Source: Pseudomonadota bacterium (lineage in GTDB: Bacteria; Pseudomonadota; Alphaproteobacteria; Micropepsales; Micropepsaceae). Taken from it: a stretch of DNA of 64,000 nt. The stretch spans positions 1 through 64,000 of the forward strand of contig JACQDN010000069.1 in the NCBI GenBank assembly GCA_016201105.1, in the 5' to 3' direction. Made by a program: the position numbers and the translations under genes. Position 1 is the stretch's first letter. Every line of letters begins with the position of its first letter. The notes under the pieces were generated by a model. The model worked only from the letters and a program-made list of their open reading frames with translations. It was not told where the DNA came from and did no database searches. Of the stretch, positions 42,337 to 51,931 are shown piece by piece.

Positions 42337-44762
42337 GCCATAGCGGTCGGCGAACAATGGGCGTGTACCAGCCGCGTTCGCGGCGCGCGGCGATGGCCGA
42401 TGCGATCGCCGATGCGCGCCATGTCATGACGCGGGCGTTGAGCGTGGCGACGCTGCGCGGCACGGGAGGAATCCTGTTCCTCGCCTCGCTCATCGCCATG
42501 GTGGCGCTGGCAAGTTACAGCCCCAACGATTCCAGTTTGAACAACGCGACGGGCCGCGAAGCCGTCAACTGGCTCGGCAGCTTCGGCGCCATCGCCGCCG
42601 ATCTTCTGCTGCAGACCTTCGGCCTCGCCGCGATCGCGTTTCTGCTGGCGCCCGCTGCCTGGGGCTTGCGCGCGCTGACGGGGCACTCGCTTTCGCATGC
42701 GGGCTGGCGTGCGCTCGCCTGGCCGTTCGGCGTGCTTCTGCTCTCCGCCGGTCTCGGCGGAATGCCCAACCTCACCTCCTTGCCGGCGCAGACCGGTGGC
42801 ATGATCGGAATTGCCTTCGCCGGGTTCGGCACGAACCTCGCCAACGCTTACGGACAAGCGTGGATCGCGAGCGCCTTGCCGTCGCTTCTGCTCGTCATCG
42901 GCGCGCCGCTGGCCTACTTCGCGACGGGCTTGCAAGCCCGGCCCATCGTCGATGGCCTGCTGAACGGATCGGCGTTCTTCGTTTGGCTCGGAAGCTTGGT
43001 AAAGAGCGCGGCCGTCTCGCTGCGCAAAACCGAAGCGCTCGACTATGACGACGAGGAGGAACCCCTCGATCTCGAAGAATTCGAAGACGAAGACGGCGAA
43101 AGCGCCGAGGAAAGCCCGCTCGGACTTTCGGTGCGCCCCGAACCCATCGCCGAGGACCGTTCCCGCCACACACGCGTGAGGCGCGAAGACCTGAAGAAGC
43201 TCGCGCCGCGCAACAAGCCGGCGCGCCAGCCCGCGCTCAACCTGACAACCGGCGAGTATCAGTTGCCGGCGCTTGGATTTCTGTCAGAGCCCGTACTGCA
43301 GCACGAAGCCACCACGCTGTCCGACGAAGCGCTGGAAGAAAACGCGCGCATGCTCGAAGCGGTGCTCTCCGATTTCGGCGTGCGCGGACGCATCACCGCG
43401 GTGCGCCCCGGCCCGGTGGTCACGCTCTACGAGTTCGAGCCGGCGGCAGGCGTCAAATCCTCGCGCGTGATCTCGCTGGCCGACGACGTGGCGCGTTCGA
43501 TGAGCGCGGTGGCCGCGCGTATTGCCGTCATTCCCGGACGCAATGTGATGGGCATCGAACTGCCCAACCAGAACCGCGAGACGGTTTACCTGCGCGAACT
43601 ACTCTCCAGTAGCGATTACGAAAAAGCGCGCGCGCCGTTGACGCTGGCGCTCGGCAAGACCATCGGCGGCGAGCCGGTGATGGCCGACCTGGCAAAGATG
43701 CCCCATCTTTTGATCGCCGGCACCACGGGCTCGGGCAAATCCGTCGGCCTCAACACCATGATCCTGTCGCTGCTCTATCGCTGCCCGCCGGAGCAGACGC
43801 GCATGATCATGATCGATCCCAAGATGCTGGAGCTTTCGGTGTACGAAGGCATTCCGCATCTGCTGGCGCCTGTCGTCACCGATCCGCGCAAAGCGGTCGT
43901 CGCGCTCAAATGGGCGGTGCGCGAGATGGAAGAGCGCTACCGCAAGATGTCCAAGCTCGGCGTGCGCGGCGTGGAGGCCTTCAACGAACGCGTGCGCAAG
44001 GCCAAGGACAAAGGCGAAACCCTCAAGCGCACGGTGCAGACCGGCTTCGACCGCGAGACCGGCAAGCCGATGTACGAAGACGAAGTGCTCGAACTCGAGC
44101 CCATGCCCTATATCGTGGTCGTGGTCGACGAAATGGCCGATCTGATGATGATCTCCGGCAAGGAGATCGAGGGCGCGGTGCAGCGCCTGGCGCAGATGGC
44201 GCGCGCCGCCGGCATCCATTTGATCGCGGCGACACAGCGCCCGTCGGTCGACGTCGTCACCGGTACCATCAAGGCGAATTTCCCCACCCGCATTTCCTTC
44301 CAGGTGACGAGCAAGATCGACAGCCGCACTATCCTGGGCGAGCAAGGCGCCGAACAATTGCTCGGCCAGGGCGACATGCTTCACATGACGGCGGGCGGAC
44401 GCATAAGGCGTATTCACGGGCCCTTCGTGACGGATCACGAAGTGGAAGACGTGGTGAAATTCCTCAAAACGCAAGGCACGCCGGAATATCTCGACGCCGT
44501 CACTGAAGAACCGGATGAAGACGGCGAAGATCCTTACGCGCTGTTCGGCGGCAACGGCGATTCGGGTGACGACCTCTACGACAAGGCGCTCGCCATCGTG
44601 GCACGAGACAGGAAGCCCACGGTCAGTTACGTGCAGCGGCGCTTGGAAATCGGCTACAACCGTGCCGCGCGCCTGATCGAGCGCATGGAAGAAGAAGGCG
44701 TCATCTCCAAGCCCAACCATCAAGGCAAGCGCGAAGTGCTGCTGCCGGATCACCGGGAGTGA
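42333..44762 (+). CDS. ftsK: DNA translocase FtsK
   Basis: An 809-residue septal DNA pump. Four membrane segments lie in about residues 45-215, followed by a short acidic linker (DDEEEPLDLEEFEDEDGESAEE). The alpha/beta RecA-like motor has Walker A AGTTGSGKSVGLN (about residue 463) and Walker B YIVVVVDEMADLMM, with HLIAATQRPSVDVVTGTIKANFPTRISFQV. The gamma winged-helix domain at the C-terminus has YDKALAIVARDRKPTVSYVQRRLEIGYNRAARLIERMEEEGVI. The linker is much shorter than in E. coli. It starts within the ATGA overlap with the aminotransferase stop. Confidence 0.96.
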   Translation: MSHSGRRTMGVYQPRSRRAAMADAIADARHVMTRALSVATLRGTGGILFLASLIAMVALASYSPNDSSLNNATGREAVNWLGSFGAIAADLLLQTFGLAAIAFLLAPAAWGLRALTGHSLSHAGWRALAWPFGVLLLSAGLGGMPNLTSLPAQTGGMIGIAFAGFGTNLANAYGQAWIASALPSLLLVIGAPLAYFATGLQARPIVDGLLNGSAFFVWLGSLVKSAAVSLRKTEALDYDDEEEPLDLEEFEDEDGESAEESPLGLSVRPEPIAEDRSRHTRVRREDLKKLAPRNKPARQPALNLTTGEYQLPALGFLSEPVLQHEATTLSDEALEENARMLEAVLSDFGVRGRITAVRPGPVVTLYEFEPAAGVKSSRVISLADDVARSMSAVAARIAVIPGRNVMGIELPNQNRETVYLRELLSSSDYEKARAPLTLALGKTIGGEPVMADLAKMPHLLIAGTTGSGKSVGLNTMILSLLYRCPPEQTRMIMIDPKMLELSVYEGIPHLLAPVVTDPRKAVVALKWAVREMEERYRKMSKLGVRGVEAFNERVRKAKDKGETLKRTVQTGFDRETGKPMYEDEVLELEPMPYIVVVVDEMADLMMISGKEIEGAVQRLAQMARAAGIHLIAATQRPSVDVVTGTIKANFPTRISFQVTSKIDSRTILGEQGAEQLLGQGDMLHMTAGGRIRRIHGPFVTDHEVEDVVKFLKTQGTPEYLDAVTEEPDEDGEDPYALFGGNGDSGDDLYDKALAIVARDRKPTVSYVQRRLEIGYNRAARLIERMEEEGVISKPNHQGKREVLLPDHRE

Positions 44763-44764
44763 GG

Positions 44765-45166
44765 ATGCGAAAGGCGCTCACGACCATCGTGGCGCTGGGT
44801 CTTTCGTTCCATCTCGCCTGCGAACCGGTGCTTGCGGACCAAGTGCCCTGTCGCACCAGCCCAAAGGTCGTAGCGGCATGCTTTCGTATTCATGGCCGCT
44901 TGAGCATTTGGAACGGAACGCCAAGCGTGCGCATCTGGAAGCTGGGCACAAGCCGGATATTTGGAGTTCATGACGGCAATTCGAACGCAGAAGGCGAAGT
45001 ACTATCTGCAGAGCTGAAGAGTTTGGTTGCGCCAAACGGCTCGGTGGGTGTGGAAGTATTTGGCGACTTTGACCTTTGTCCGCTCACCAAACAGCGCAAA
45101 GGCCGGATGCAGATAGTCTGCATTGAATCGGCATCGCATCTGGTTTCCAGAAACTCCCCACCCTGA
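44765..45166 (+). CDS. Small exported hypothetical protein after ftsK
   Basis: A 133-residue protein with a signal sequence (ALTTIVALGLSFHLACEPVLA). The mature part has four cysteines (PCRTSP, AACFRIHGRLSIWNGTPSVRIW, FDLCPLTKQRKGRMQIVCIESA). The RLSIWNGTPSVRIWKLGTSRIFGV pattern looks like a small beta domain; no family is recognised. ATG at 44765 lies three bases past the ftsK stop with GGAGTGAGG upstream. An overlapping GTG at 44759 is an alternative start. Confidence 0.7.
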   Translation: MRKALTTIVALGLSFHLACEPVLADQVPCRTSPKVVAACFRIHGRLSIWNGTPSVRIWKLGTSRIFGVHDGNSNAEGEVLSAELKSLVAPNGSVGVEVFGDFDLCPLTKQRKGRMQIVCIESASHLVSRNSPP

Positions 45167-45205
45167 GTGAGAAGCATTGCGCGGCGATGGATTGCGGCCG
45201 GGGCC

Positions 45206-45223
45206 GAGGGCCACTTGGCCCTC
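45206..45223 (+). other. Hairpin downstream of the small exported protein gene
   Basis: GAGGGCC-ACTT-GGCCCTC forms a perfect 7-bp stem with a 4-base loop. No T-run follows, so it is a weak terminator or an RNA end-protecting hairpin. The rest of the 291-bp gap to 45458 shows no gene. Confidence 0.4.
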
Positions 45224-45457
45224 CATCGCGGATTTCGCTGCTCTCCTCCCACTCTCCGGGCGGCTCTGCTTGATTCGCGATGAGACCGCAGCCTGACGTC
45301 TCAAAGGCCGGGCCGAGCGGCAGGCGCATGACAGATCGGACGTCGATCCTGACAGCTGCGGTCTTTGCGGGACGATTTTTCGCGTGACTGCCCGCGTTAG
45401 GGGAGGAAAACGTCCCGCAAATGGCTATATTCCCGCCCAGATCACTGAGGGGGTGGC

Positions 45458-45868
45458 ATGTCTTACGTCGAACGGTCCTTGGGCGCGAATGAGAAGGTTA
45501 TCGCGCGCGCGCATTTTCACTGGAGCTATACGTTGGTGGCGGTGCTGGCGCTGATCGTGCTCGGCTGGTTGCTCATCGGTATCTGGATCTTCTTCGCCAT
45601 GATGATCCCCAAATGGACGACGGAGATTGCGGTGACCAATCACCGTTTCATCAAGAAGACGGGTTTGTTCTCGCTGCACACCGAAGAGATCGCGATTCCC
45701 AACATCGAAGGGGTGGAAGTCACTCAAAGCTTCTGGGGCCGCATCCTCGGCTTTGGCCGCATCCGGATCGAAGGCACCGGAGTCGACAAGACCGAAACGC
45801 CGCTGATTGCCAATCCGGTGGAATTCCGCCGCGCCATCGAAACCGCCAAAGAAAGCGGGACGAAGTAG
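45458..45868 (+). CDS. Membrane protein with bacterial PH domain
   Basis: A 136-residue protein with two adjacent membrane segments (about 22-50) followed by a bPH2-type domain: WTTEIAVTNHRFIKKTGLFSLHTEEIAIPNIEGVEVTQSFWGRILGFGRIRIEGTG. Bacterial PH domains of this kind bind no lipid phosphates that I can infer and the role is unknown. The next gene starts at the base after its stop, so the two are transcribed together. Confidence 0.85.
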   Translation: MSYVERSLGANEKVIARAHFHWSYTLVAVLALIVLGWLLIGIWIFFAMMIPKWTTEIAVTNHRFIKKTGLFSLHTEEIAIPNIEGVEVTQSFWGRILGFGRIRIEGTGVDKTETPLIANPVEFRRAIETAKESGTK

Positions 45869-46438
45869 ATGCGGAATTTCGTCCTCGCCGTCTGCGTGAT
45901 CCTGACATCTGCGTCGCCAGTTCTTGCGGGCGAAACGTTTTCCGTGCGCGGTGTCGCGAAAAACGATGTCCTCAATCTGCGCGCGGCTCCGGATTCCAAT
46001 TCCAGAAAAATCGCGACCCTGCCACCGAACAGCACCGGAATTGCGGTAACGGCCGTCGCAACCGCCAGTCTGAATTGGGTGAAAATCCAGAAGGGCGACA
46101 AGAGCGGCTGGGTGAACGCAAAATTCCTCGCGTTTGAAAACGGATTGCCTGTGCGTCTTTCCTGTGGCGGCACCGAGCCATTCTGGTCCATCGCCGTGGG
46201 CCACGGCCGCGCCAATGTCGATTTCACGCCGTTCGAAGGCGGCAAGGCCGTGCTCGCCCTTGACGGGCCAGTGACGCCGCTCGGCGGCGCAAGTGTCTGG
46301 CTCTATGCGGTGCCGCACAAATCCGATTTTCTGCTGCTGCAGAAAGGGACCTGCTCCGACGGCATGTCGGACATCCACTATCCTTATGCGCTGTCCGCGC
46401 GGGTGAACGCGCATTTTGTCAGCGGCTGCTGCCGTTAG
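45869..46438 (+). CDS. Exported SH3b-domain protein with COG3650-like C-terminal part
   Basis: A 189-residue exported protein. Signal peptide (about 1-20), a bacterial SH3 domain (VLNLRAAPDSNSRKIATLPPNSTGIAV, WVKIQKGDKSGWVNAKFL), then a region with CGGTEPFWSIAVGHGRANVDF and a closing GTCSDGMSDIHYPYALSARV. The C-terminal pattern matches uncharacterised COG3650-type proteins. It may sense or bind the cell wall through SH3b. Its start follows the PH-domain gene stop directly. Confidence 0.8.
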   Translation: MRNFVLAVCVILTSASPVLAGETFSVRGVAKNDVLNLRAAPDSNSRKIATLPPNSTGIAVTAVATASLNWVKIQKGDKSGWVNAKFLAFENGLPVRLSCGGTEPFWSIAVGHGRANVDFTPFEGGKAVLALDGPVTPLGGASVWLYAVPHKSDFLLLQKGTCSDGMSDIHYPYALSARVNAHFVSGCCR

Positions 46439-46574
46439 AGGCGCACCCTCACACCGGATCGGTTTTGCGCATGATTCGCATGACTGAAATTTCGCGGCTG
46501 GGGTGCGACGGCACGGTCGTGTCGCGCGCAATCCAAAGCAGCTATGGTGTGAGCGGGTGTCGAGGACATTGACC

Positions 46575-46958
46575 ATGATATTGAAGAACGTGGGAATCTG
46601 CCTGGTGGCGGGCGCGGCCTTCCTTTCACTTTCAGGTGCGGCCCAAGCGGCCGGCGATCCCACCGCCGGCAAGAGCGTGTTCGCCCGCTGCGCCATCTGC
46701 CACACCGTCGTCAAAGGCGGACCCAACGGCATCGGGCCAAATATCTTCGGCGTCGTTGGCCGCAAGGCCGGGTCGGCGCCCAATTTCAACTATTCGGCGG
46801 CAATGAAGAGTTCCGGCATCACCTGGATGGCAGACAAACTGGACGCCTACATCACCCATCCCGGACAGACCGTACCGGGCAATCGCATGGCTTTTGCGGG
46901 AATCTCCAACGCCCAGCAGCGCGCCGACGTGATCGCCTATCTGCAAACGCTGAAATAG
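46575..46958 (+). CDS. Soluble periplasmic class I cytochrome c
   Basis: A 127-residue monoheme cytochrome. The signal peptide (about 1-25, AAQAAG) precedes the heme motif CAICH (39-43), then KGGPNGIGPNIFGVVGRKAG and the methionine ligand in GNRMAFAGIS. The last helix DVIAYLQTLK is typical of cytochrome c2/c550. It is a mobile electron carrier in the periplasm. It is the first gene of the redox cluster with the cupredoxin and the cytochrome-porin, and resembles the membrane-anchored paralogue at 2651. Confidence 0.92.
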   Translation: MILKNVGICLVAGAAFLSLSGAAQAAGDPTAGKSVFARCAICHTVVKGGPNGIGPNIFGVVGRKAGSAPNFNYSAAMKSSGITWMADKLDAYITHPGQTVPGNRMAFAGISNAQQRADVIAYLQTLK

Positions 46959-46996
46959 CGCCCTCGCGGGCACGGCCGCCGCAACAGCGATCGGAT

Positions 46997-47010
46997 TTGA
47001 TATTAATCAA
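46997..47010 (+). promoter_or_regulatory. FNR/Anr/FixK-type box upstream of the cupredoxin gene
   Basis: TTGATATTAATCAA is a perfect TTGAT-N4-ATCAA match, 127 bp upstream of the cupredoxin ATG and 38 bp after the cytochrome stop. Regulators of this family act under low oxygen. Site use is inferred. Confidence 0.7.
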
Positions 47011-47136
47011 CGAATTTTTGAATTCGCGCGCTCATCATTGCGGCACAATTGCGGTTGCATCATGTCCCACGATGCCGGCGGCCGGTAATATCACGACCGA
47101 TGCCATGGCCGGATTCGCAGATGAGAGGAGCAAAAC

Positions 47137-47475
47137 ATGTCTCGTGCATTCATCGCGCCGCGCTTTGCACTGTCGGCAACTGTCGCGTTTTCGCTTCTTG
47201 CGTTTCCCGCCGCCGCCGCTGAAACCAAGGTCGATCAACACGATCTGAAGTTCACCCCGGATGCGATCACGATCAATGCCGGCGACAGCGTTCGCTTCAC
47301 CGACACCGACCACATTACCCACAACATCACGATCGTAAATCCCGACGGCACCGCCGACGACAAGGGCATGGACAAATACAACGAGGACATCGTCGTGCCT
47401 TTTGCAAAAGCCGGCACGTACCAGGTTCATTGCAAAATCCATCCGATGATGAAGATGGCCATCACCGTCAAATAG
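47137..47475 (+). CDS. Periplasmic cupredoxin (plastocyanin/pseudoazurin-type blue copper protein)
   Basis: A 112-residue electron carrier. Signal peptide (about 1-28, AAAAE), then a small beta sandwich: VDQHDLKFTPDAITINAGDSVRFTDTDHITHN. The type I copper ligands are His62 (ITHN), Cys99 and His102 (HCKIHP) and a methionine at 105 or 107. GAGGAG precedes the ATG. It lies between the cytochrome and the cytochrome-porin gene, with a perfect FNR-type box upstream. It probably shuttles electrons in the periplasm between the outer-membrane protein and the cytochrome. Confidence 0.92.
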   Translation: MSRAFIAPRFALSATVAFSLLAFPAAAAETKVDQHDLKFTPDAITINAGDSVRFTDTDHITHNITIVNPDGTADDKGMDKYNEDIVVPFAKAGTYQVHCKIHPMMKMAITVK

Positions 47476-47534
47476 CCGAAAGTCTGCTCGTATCTGCGAG
47501 TCTGTCGGGGGCGGACAAGCGATTGGCCTGACGA

Positions 47535-47561
47535 CCAGTTCTGGCGGTACGCCAGAACTGG
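47535..47561. other. 12-bp perfect inverted repeat between cupredoxin and porin genes
   Basis: CCAGTTCTGGCG and its exact reverse complement flank a GTA loop. It lies 60 bp after the cupredoxin stop and 95 bp before the next FNR-type box. Without a T-run it may be an operator or an RNA-protecting hairpin rather than a terminator. Confidence 0.5.
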
Positions 47562-47655
47562 CGCAACAACGGCGCAACCCGCGACCGGCGCGTGGCAAAC
47601 AGGTGTTGCACACAGGCTACACATCTCCATGCGGATGGCGCGTATCCGATCCCCG

Positions 47656-47669
47656 TTGATTACGATCAA
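47656..47669 (+). promoter_or_regulatory. FNR/Anr/FixK-type box upstream of the cytochrome-porin gene
   Basis: TTGATTACGATCAA is a second perfect TTGAT-N4-ATCAA site, 88 bp before the start at 47757. Together with the first box it indicates shared oxygen-responsive control. Confidence 0.7.
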
Positions 47670-47756
47670 AGAAGTACCGAGCTCGCCTTGCTAATTCTCG
47701 CCAGCAATTGCCGCCCCATCGCGGCAAAGCTGTGAAATAAAGCTGGAGAGTTCATC

Positions 47757-49088
47757 ATGCGGGCCTATTTCTACGCGTTGCTGTCGGCCATGGCGCTTGT
47801 GGCTTTGAGCACCCAACAGGCTGCGGCCGTTCCGGCCTACGCAGTCCAGACCGGCCAGCCCTGCACCGCCTGCCATGTCGGCGGTTTCGGTCCGCAGCTC
47901 ACCCCGTTCGGCCGCCAGTTCAAACTGGAAGGCTACACGATGCGAGCAGGCGACGAGTTTACTGCGCCGATCTCCGCAATGGCCGTGTTCTCCTATGTTC
48001 ACACCAACAAGGACCAGCCCCCGCCGGCCGCGCATTACGCCGTGAACGACAACACCACGCTGGATCAAGCCAGCCTGTTCCTCGCGGGCGGTGTCGGCGA
48101 CCACTTCGGCGGCTTCTTCCAAATGACCTATGACGGCATCGGCCGCGCCTTTTCATGGGACAATCTGGATCTGCGCGCCACGACGCACGAGACGATCGGC
48201 GACAACGACGTTCTGCTCGGCGTCACGCTCACCAACAACCCGACCGTCCAGGACGGTTGGAATTCGACGTCGGCCTGGGGCTATCCCTATACCGGATCCG
48301 ATCTGGTGCCGGGACCCGCCGCGGCGACTCAGATCGACGGCGGCCTGGCGCAGACCACGCTCGGCACGAGCATCTACGCCTATTGGAATTCCTCGCTTTA
48401 CACCGAAGTCGGAGTCTACTGGACGCCCGGCCGCCAATTCCTGAACGCGATGGGCGCATTCGCGTCCGACAACAATATCATCAACGGCGCGGCGCCCTAT
48501 GTACGGGTGGCGTACCAGAAGGACTACGGCGACCAGAACTTCGAGATCGGGGCGTTCGGCCTGTTCCCGCATCTTTATCCGGGCGGAGACAAGAGCGCAG
48601 GCACCACCGACCGCTACAGCGATATCGGCGTGGATGCCTCTTACCAATTCATGGGCGACAGCGAAAACATCTACCAGGTGGACGCTCGCTATACGTCGGA
48701 AAGCCAGAATCTGGCCGCCACACAATTCCTCGGCGGTTCGGTGAAGACGCACAATCATCTCAACGATTTGCGCGTCGATGCCACTTACAATTGGCACAAC
48801 ATGATCGGCGTCAGCGCCGGCGCTTTCGATACTTGGGGCTCGTCCGACGCACTGCTCTATGCTGACAACCGCACCTTCAAGCCCGACAGCGCAGGCTTCG
48901 TCCTTCAAACCGACTACACGCTGTTCGGGGGAGCCGATACGCCGCTCGGCGGACGCTTCAATGCGCGTATCGGCCTGCAATACTTCATCTACACCAAGTT
49001 CAACGGCGCGACGTCGAACTATGACGGGTTCGGCGCCAATGCCTCGGACAACAATGCGTTCAGGCTGTTCCTCTGGACCGCCCTCTAA
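47757..49088 (+). CDS. Outer-membrane monoheme cytochrome-porin fusion (Cyc2-like)
   Basis: A 443-residue protein. Signal peptide (about 1-24), one heme-binding motif CTACH (36-40) in GQPCTACHVGGFGPQLTPFGRQFKLEGYTM, then about 370 residues of alternating beta pattern with aromatic girdles and a C-terminal strand ending FRLFLWTAL. The heme-motif-plus-FGRQFK-GY start followed by a barrel is the architecture of Cyc2, the outer-membrane iron oxidase of some iron bacteria, and of related uncharacterised porin-cytochromes. Substrate here is unproven. It follows cupredoxin and cytochrome genes and has its own FNR-type box. A strong hairpin follows the gene. Confidence 0.82.
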   Translation: MRAYFYALLSAMALVALSTQQAAAVPAYAVQTGQPCTACHVGGFGPQLTPFGRQFKLEGYTMRAGDEFTAPISAMAVFSYVHTNKDQPPPAAHYAVNDNTTLDQASLFLAGGVGDHFGGFFQMTYDGIGRAFSWDNLDLRATTHETIGDNDVLLGVTLTNNPTVQDGWNSTSAWGYPYTGSDLVPGPAAATQIDGGLAQTTLGTSIYAYWNSSLYTEVGVYWTPGRQFLNAMGAFASDNNIINGAAPYVRVAYQKDYGDQNFEIGAFGLFPHLYPGGDKSAGTTDRYSDIGVDASYQFMGDSENIYQVDARYTSESQNLAATQFLGGSVKTHNHLNDLRVDATYNWHNMIGVSAGAFDTWGSSDALLYADNRTFKPDSAGFVLQTDYTLFGGADTPLGGRFNARIGLQYFIYTKFNGATSNYDGFGANASDNNAFRLFLWTAL

Positions 49089-49109
49089 GGGCTCAGGGGA
49101 CCCAATCTC

Positions 49110-49138
49110 GGCTTATGCGGCGGAACGCCGCATAAGCC
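49110..49138 (+). terminator. Hairpin after the cytochrome-porin gene
   Basis: A perfect 13-bp stem, GGCTTATGCGGCG with its reverse complement across a GAA loop, begins 21 bp after the stop codon. It is followed by GTTCATATT, a weak T-run; a terminator is likely. Confidence 0.65.
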
Positions 49139-49341
49139 GTTCATATTGCGCTGCACAACGAAGAATCGCGGGTTAACCGCGGCCCGATAATCCGCCCCCA
49201 GAGCCATGAACCTTCGTTGACAGCCGCGCGTGCCCGGACCTAGTTTTTGCGCCGCACAAAAAACCGGCGGAACCCAAAAGGCGTTTAAAGATCGCGTTCC
49301 ACGAATAAACCGCCGCTCCTGGGGAAGGCATTCGAGAAGCC

Positions 49342-50091
49342 ATGAAAGTACTGGTCCCGGTCAAACGGGTGATCGACTACAATGTGAAGGTTCGCGTTAA
49401 AGCGGACCAGACCGGCGTCGATCTCGCCAACGTCAAAATGTCCATGAACCCGTTCGACGAGATCAGCGTCGAGGAAGCCATCCGGCTCAGGGAAAAGGGC
49501 AAGGCCACGGAAGTGATCGCCGTTTCCATCGGACCGCAACAGGCCGGTGAAACCATCCGCACCGCGCTCGCCATGGGCGCCGACCGCGGCATCCTGGTGA
49601 AGACTGACGGCGACGTCGAACCGCTGGCGGTGGCGAAGATCCTGAAAGGCATCGTCGAGGCCGAGCAGCCCGGCCTTGTCATCACCGGCAAGCAGGCGAT
49701 CGACGACGATTCCAACCAGACGGGCCAGATGCTGGCCGCGCTTCTGGGTTGGCCGCAAGCGACGTTTGCGCACAAACTCGAACTCTCCGACGGCAAGGCC
49801 GATATCGAACGCGAAATCGATGGCGGCCTTCAAACTGTCGAGGTGAAGCTTCCCTGCGTGATGACGACGGATCTGCGCCTCAATGAACCGCGCTATGCCT
49901 CGCTTCCCAACATCATGAAGGCGAAGAAGAAGCCGATCGACGAGAAGACGCCCGCCGATTACGGCGTCGACGTCACGCCGCGGCTCAAAGTCCTGAAAGT
50001 GACGGAACCTCCCAAGCGCCAGGCGGGCATGAAAGTGAAAACGGTCGCCGAGCTGCTCGACAAGCTCAAGAACGAAGCGGGGGTCATCTGA
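49342..50091 (+). CDS. etfB: Electron transfer flavoprotein beta subunit
   Basis: A 249-residue subunit of the ETF that accepts electrons from acyl-CoA and other dehydrogenases. It starts [19 protein letters not shown] and includes the ETF-beta signature [44 protein letters not shown], and [28 protein letters not shown] (AMP-binding side). The C-terminus has [12 protein letters not shown]. It overlaps etfA by one base. Confidence 0.96.
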   Translation: MKVLVPVKRVIDYNVKVRVKADQTGVDLANVKMSMNPFDEISVEEAIRLREKGKATEVIAVSIGPQQAGETIRTALAMGADRGILVKTDGDVEPLAVAKILKGIVEAEQPGLVITGKQAIDDDSNQTGQMLAALLGWPQATFAHKLELSDGKADIEREIDGGLQTVEVKLPCVMTTDLRLNEPRYASLPNIMKAKKKPIDEKTPADYGVDVTPRLKVLKVTEPPKRQAGMKVKTVAELLDKLKNEAGVI

Positions 50092-51032
50092 TGGCTTCGC
50101 TGGTTATCGCCGAACACGACAACAAGGTGCTGAAGGACGCGACCGCGAAGACGGTCGCGGCTGCGGCGCAGATCTCTTCGCCCGTGCATGTGCTCGTCGC
50201 CGGTTCCGGCGCCGGCGCGGTGGCTGAGGCCGCCTCCAAGCTCGCAGGCGTCGAAAAAGTTCTTCTCGCCGACGATGCGGCCTACGCCAAGATGGTCGCC
50301 GAGCCGATGGAGAAACTCATTCTCTCGCTCGCGGGCAGTTACGACGCGATCCTGGCGCCCGCGACCACCAATGGCAAAAACTACATGCCACGCGTTGCCG
50401 CCAAGCTCGACGTGCCGCAGGTGTCCGAAATCCTGAAAGTCGTCGGTCCCGATACTTTCGAGCGTCCGATCTATGCCGGCAATGCGATCGCCACCGTGCA
50501 GGCGCCAGCCGGCAAGAAGGTCATCACCGTGCGCACCACCGCCTTCAAGGCGGCGGAAGGCGCTGGCTCTGCCAGCGTGGAAAAGATCTCCGCCGCGGGC
50601 GATCCCGGTATTTCCAAATTCATCGGCGAGGAGCTTTCCAAGTCCGAACGCCCCGAACTCACCTCCGCCAAGATCATCATTTCCGGCGGACGCGGCATGC
50701 AATCGGGTGACAATTTCCACATGCTGGAAAAGATCGCCGACAAATTGCACGCCGCGGTCGGCGCTTCGCGTGCGGCGGTCGATGCGGGCTTCGTGCCCAA
50801 CGACTATCAGGTGGGCCAGACCGGCAAGGTCGTGGCCCCGGAACTCTACATCGCGGTGGGCATTTCCGGCGCGATCCAGCATCTGGCGGGCATGAAGGAT
50901 TCCAAGGTCATCGCCGCCATCAACAAGGACGAGGAAGCTCCCATCTTTCAGGTCGCCGATTACGGCCTCGTGGCCGATCTGTTCAAGGCAGTGCCTGAGA
51001 TGGAAGAAGAACTCACGAAGCTCGGCTACTGA
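50091..51032 (+). CDS. etfA: Electron transfer flavoprotein alpha subunit
   Basis: A 313-residue FAD-binding partner of EtfB. The C-terminal FAD domain has [81 protein letters not shown], the classic signature. The pair passes electrons to ETF-ubiquinone oxidoreductase. The start at 50091 lies within the etfB stop (TGATG), and the dehydrogenase gene follows 23 bp later. Confidence 0.96.
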   Translation: MASLVIAEHDNKVLKDATAKTVAAAAQISSPVHVLVAGSGAGAVAEAASKLAGVEKVLLADDAAYAKMVAEPMEKLILSLAGSYDAILAPATTNGKNYMPRVAAKLDVPQVSEILKVVGPDTFERPIYAGNAIATVQAPAGKKVITVRTTAFKAAEGAGSASVEKISAAGDPGISKFIGEELSKSERPELTSAKIIISGGRGMQSGDNFHMLEKIADKLHAAVGASRAAVDAGFVPNDYQVGQTGKVVAPELYIAVGISGAIQHLAGMKDSKVIAAINKDEEAPIFQVADYGLVADLFKAVPEMEEELTKLGY

Positions 51033-51055
51033 AGCCAGCCTTCAAGGACACACAC

Positions 51056-51931
<876 letters not shown>

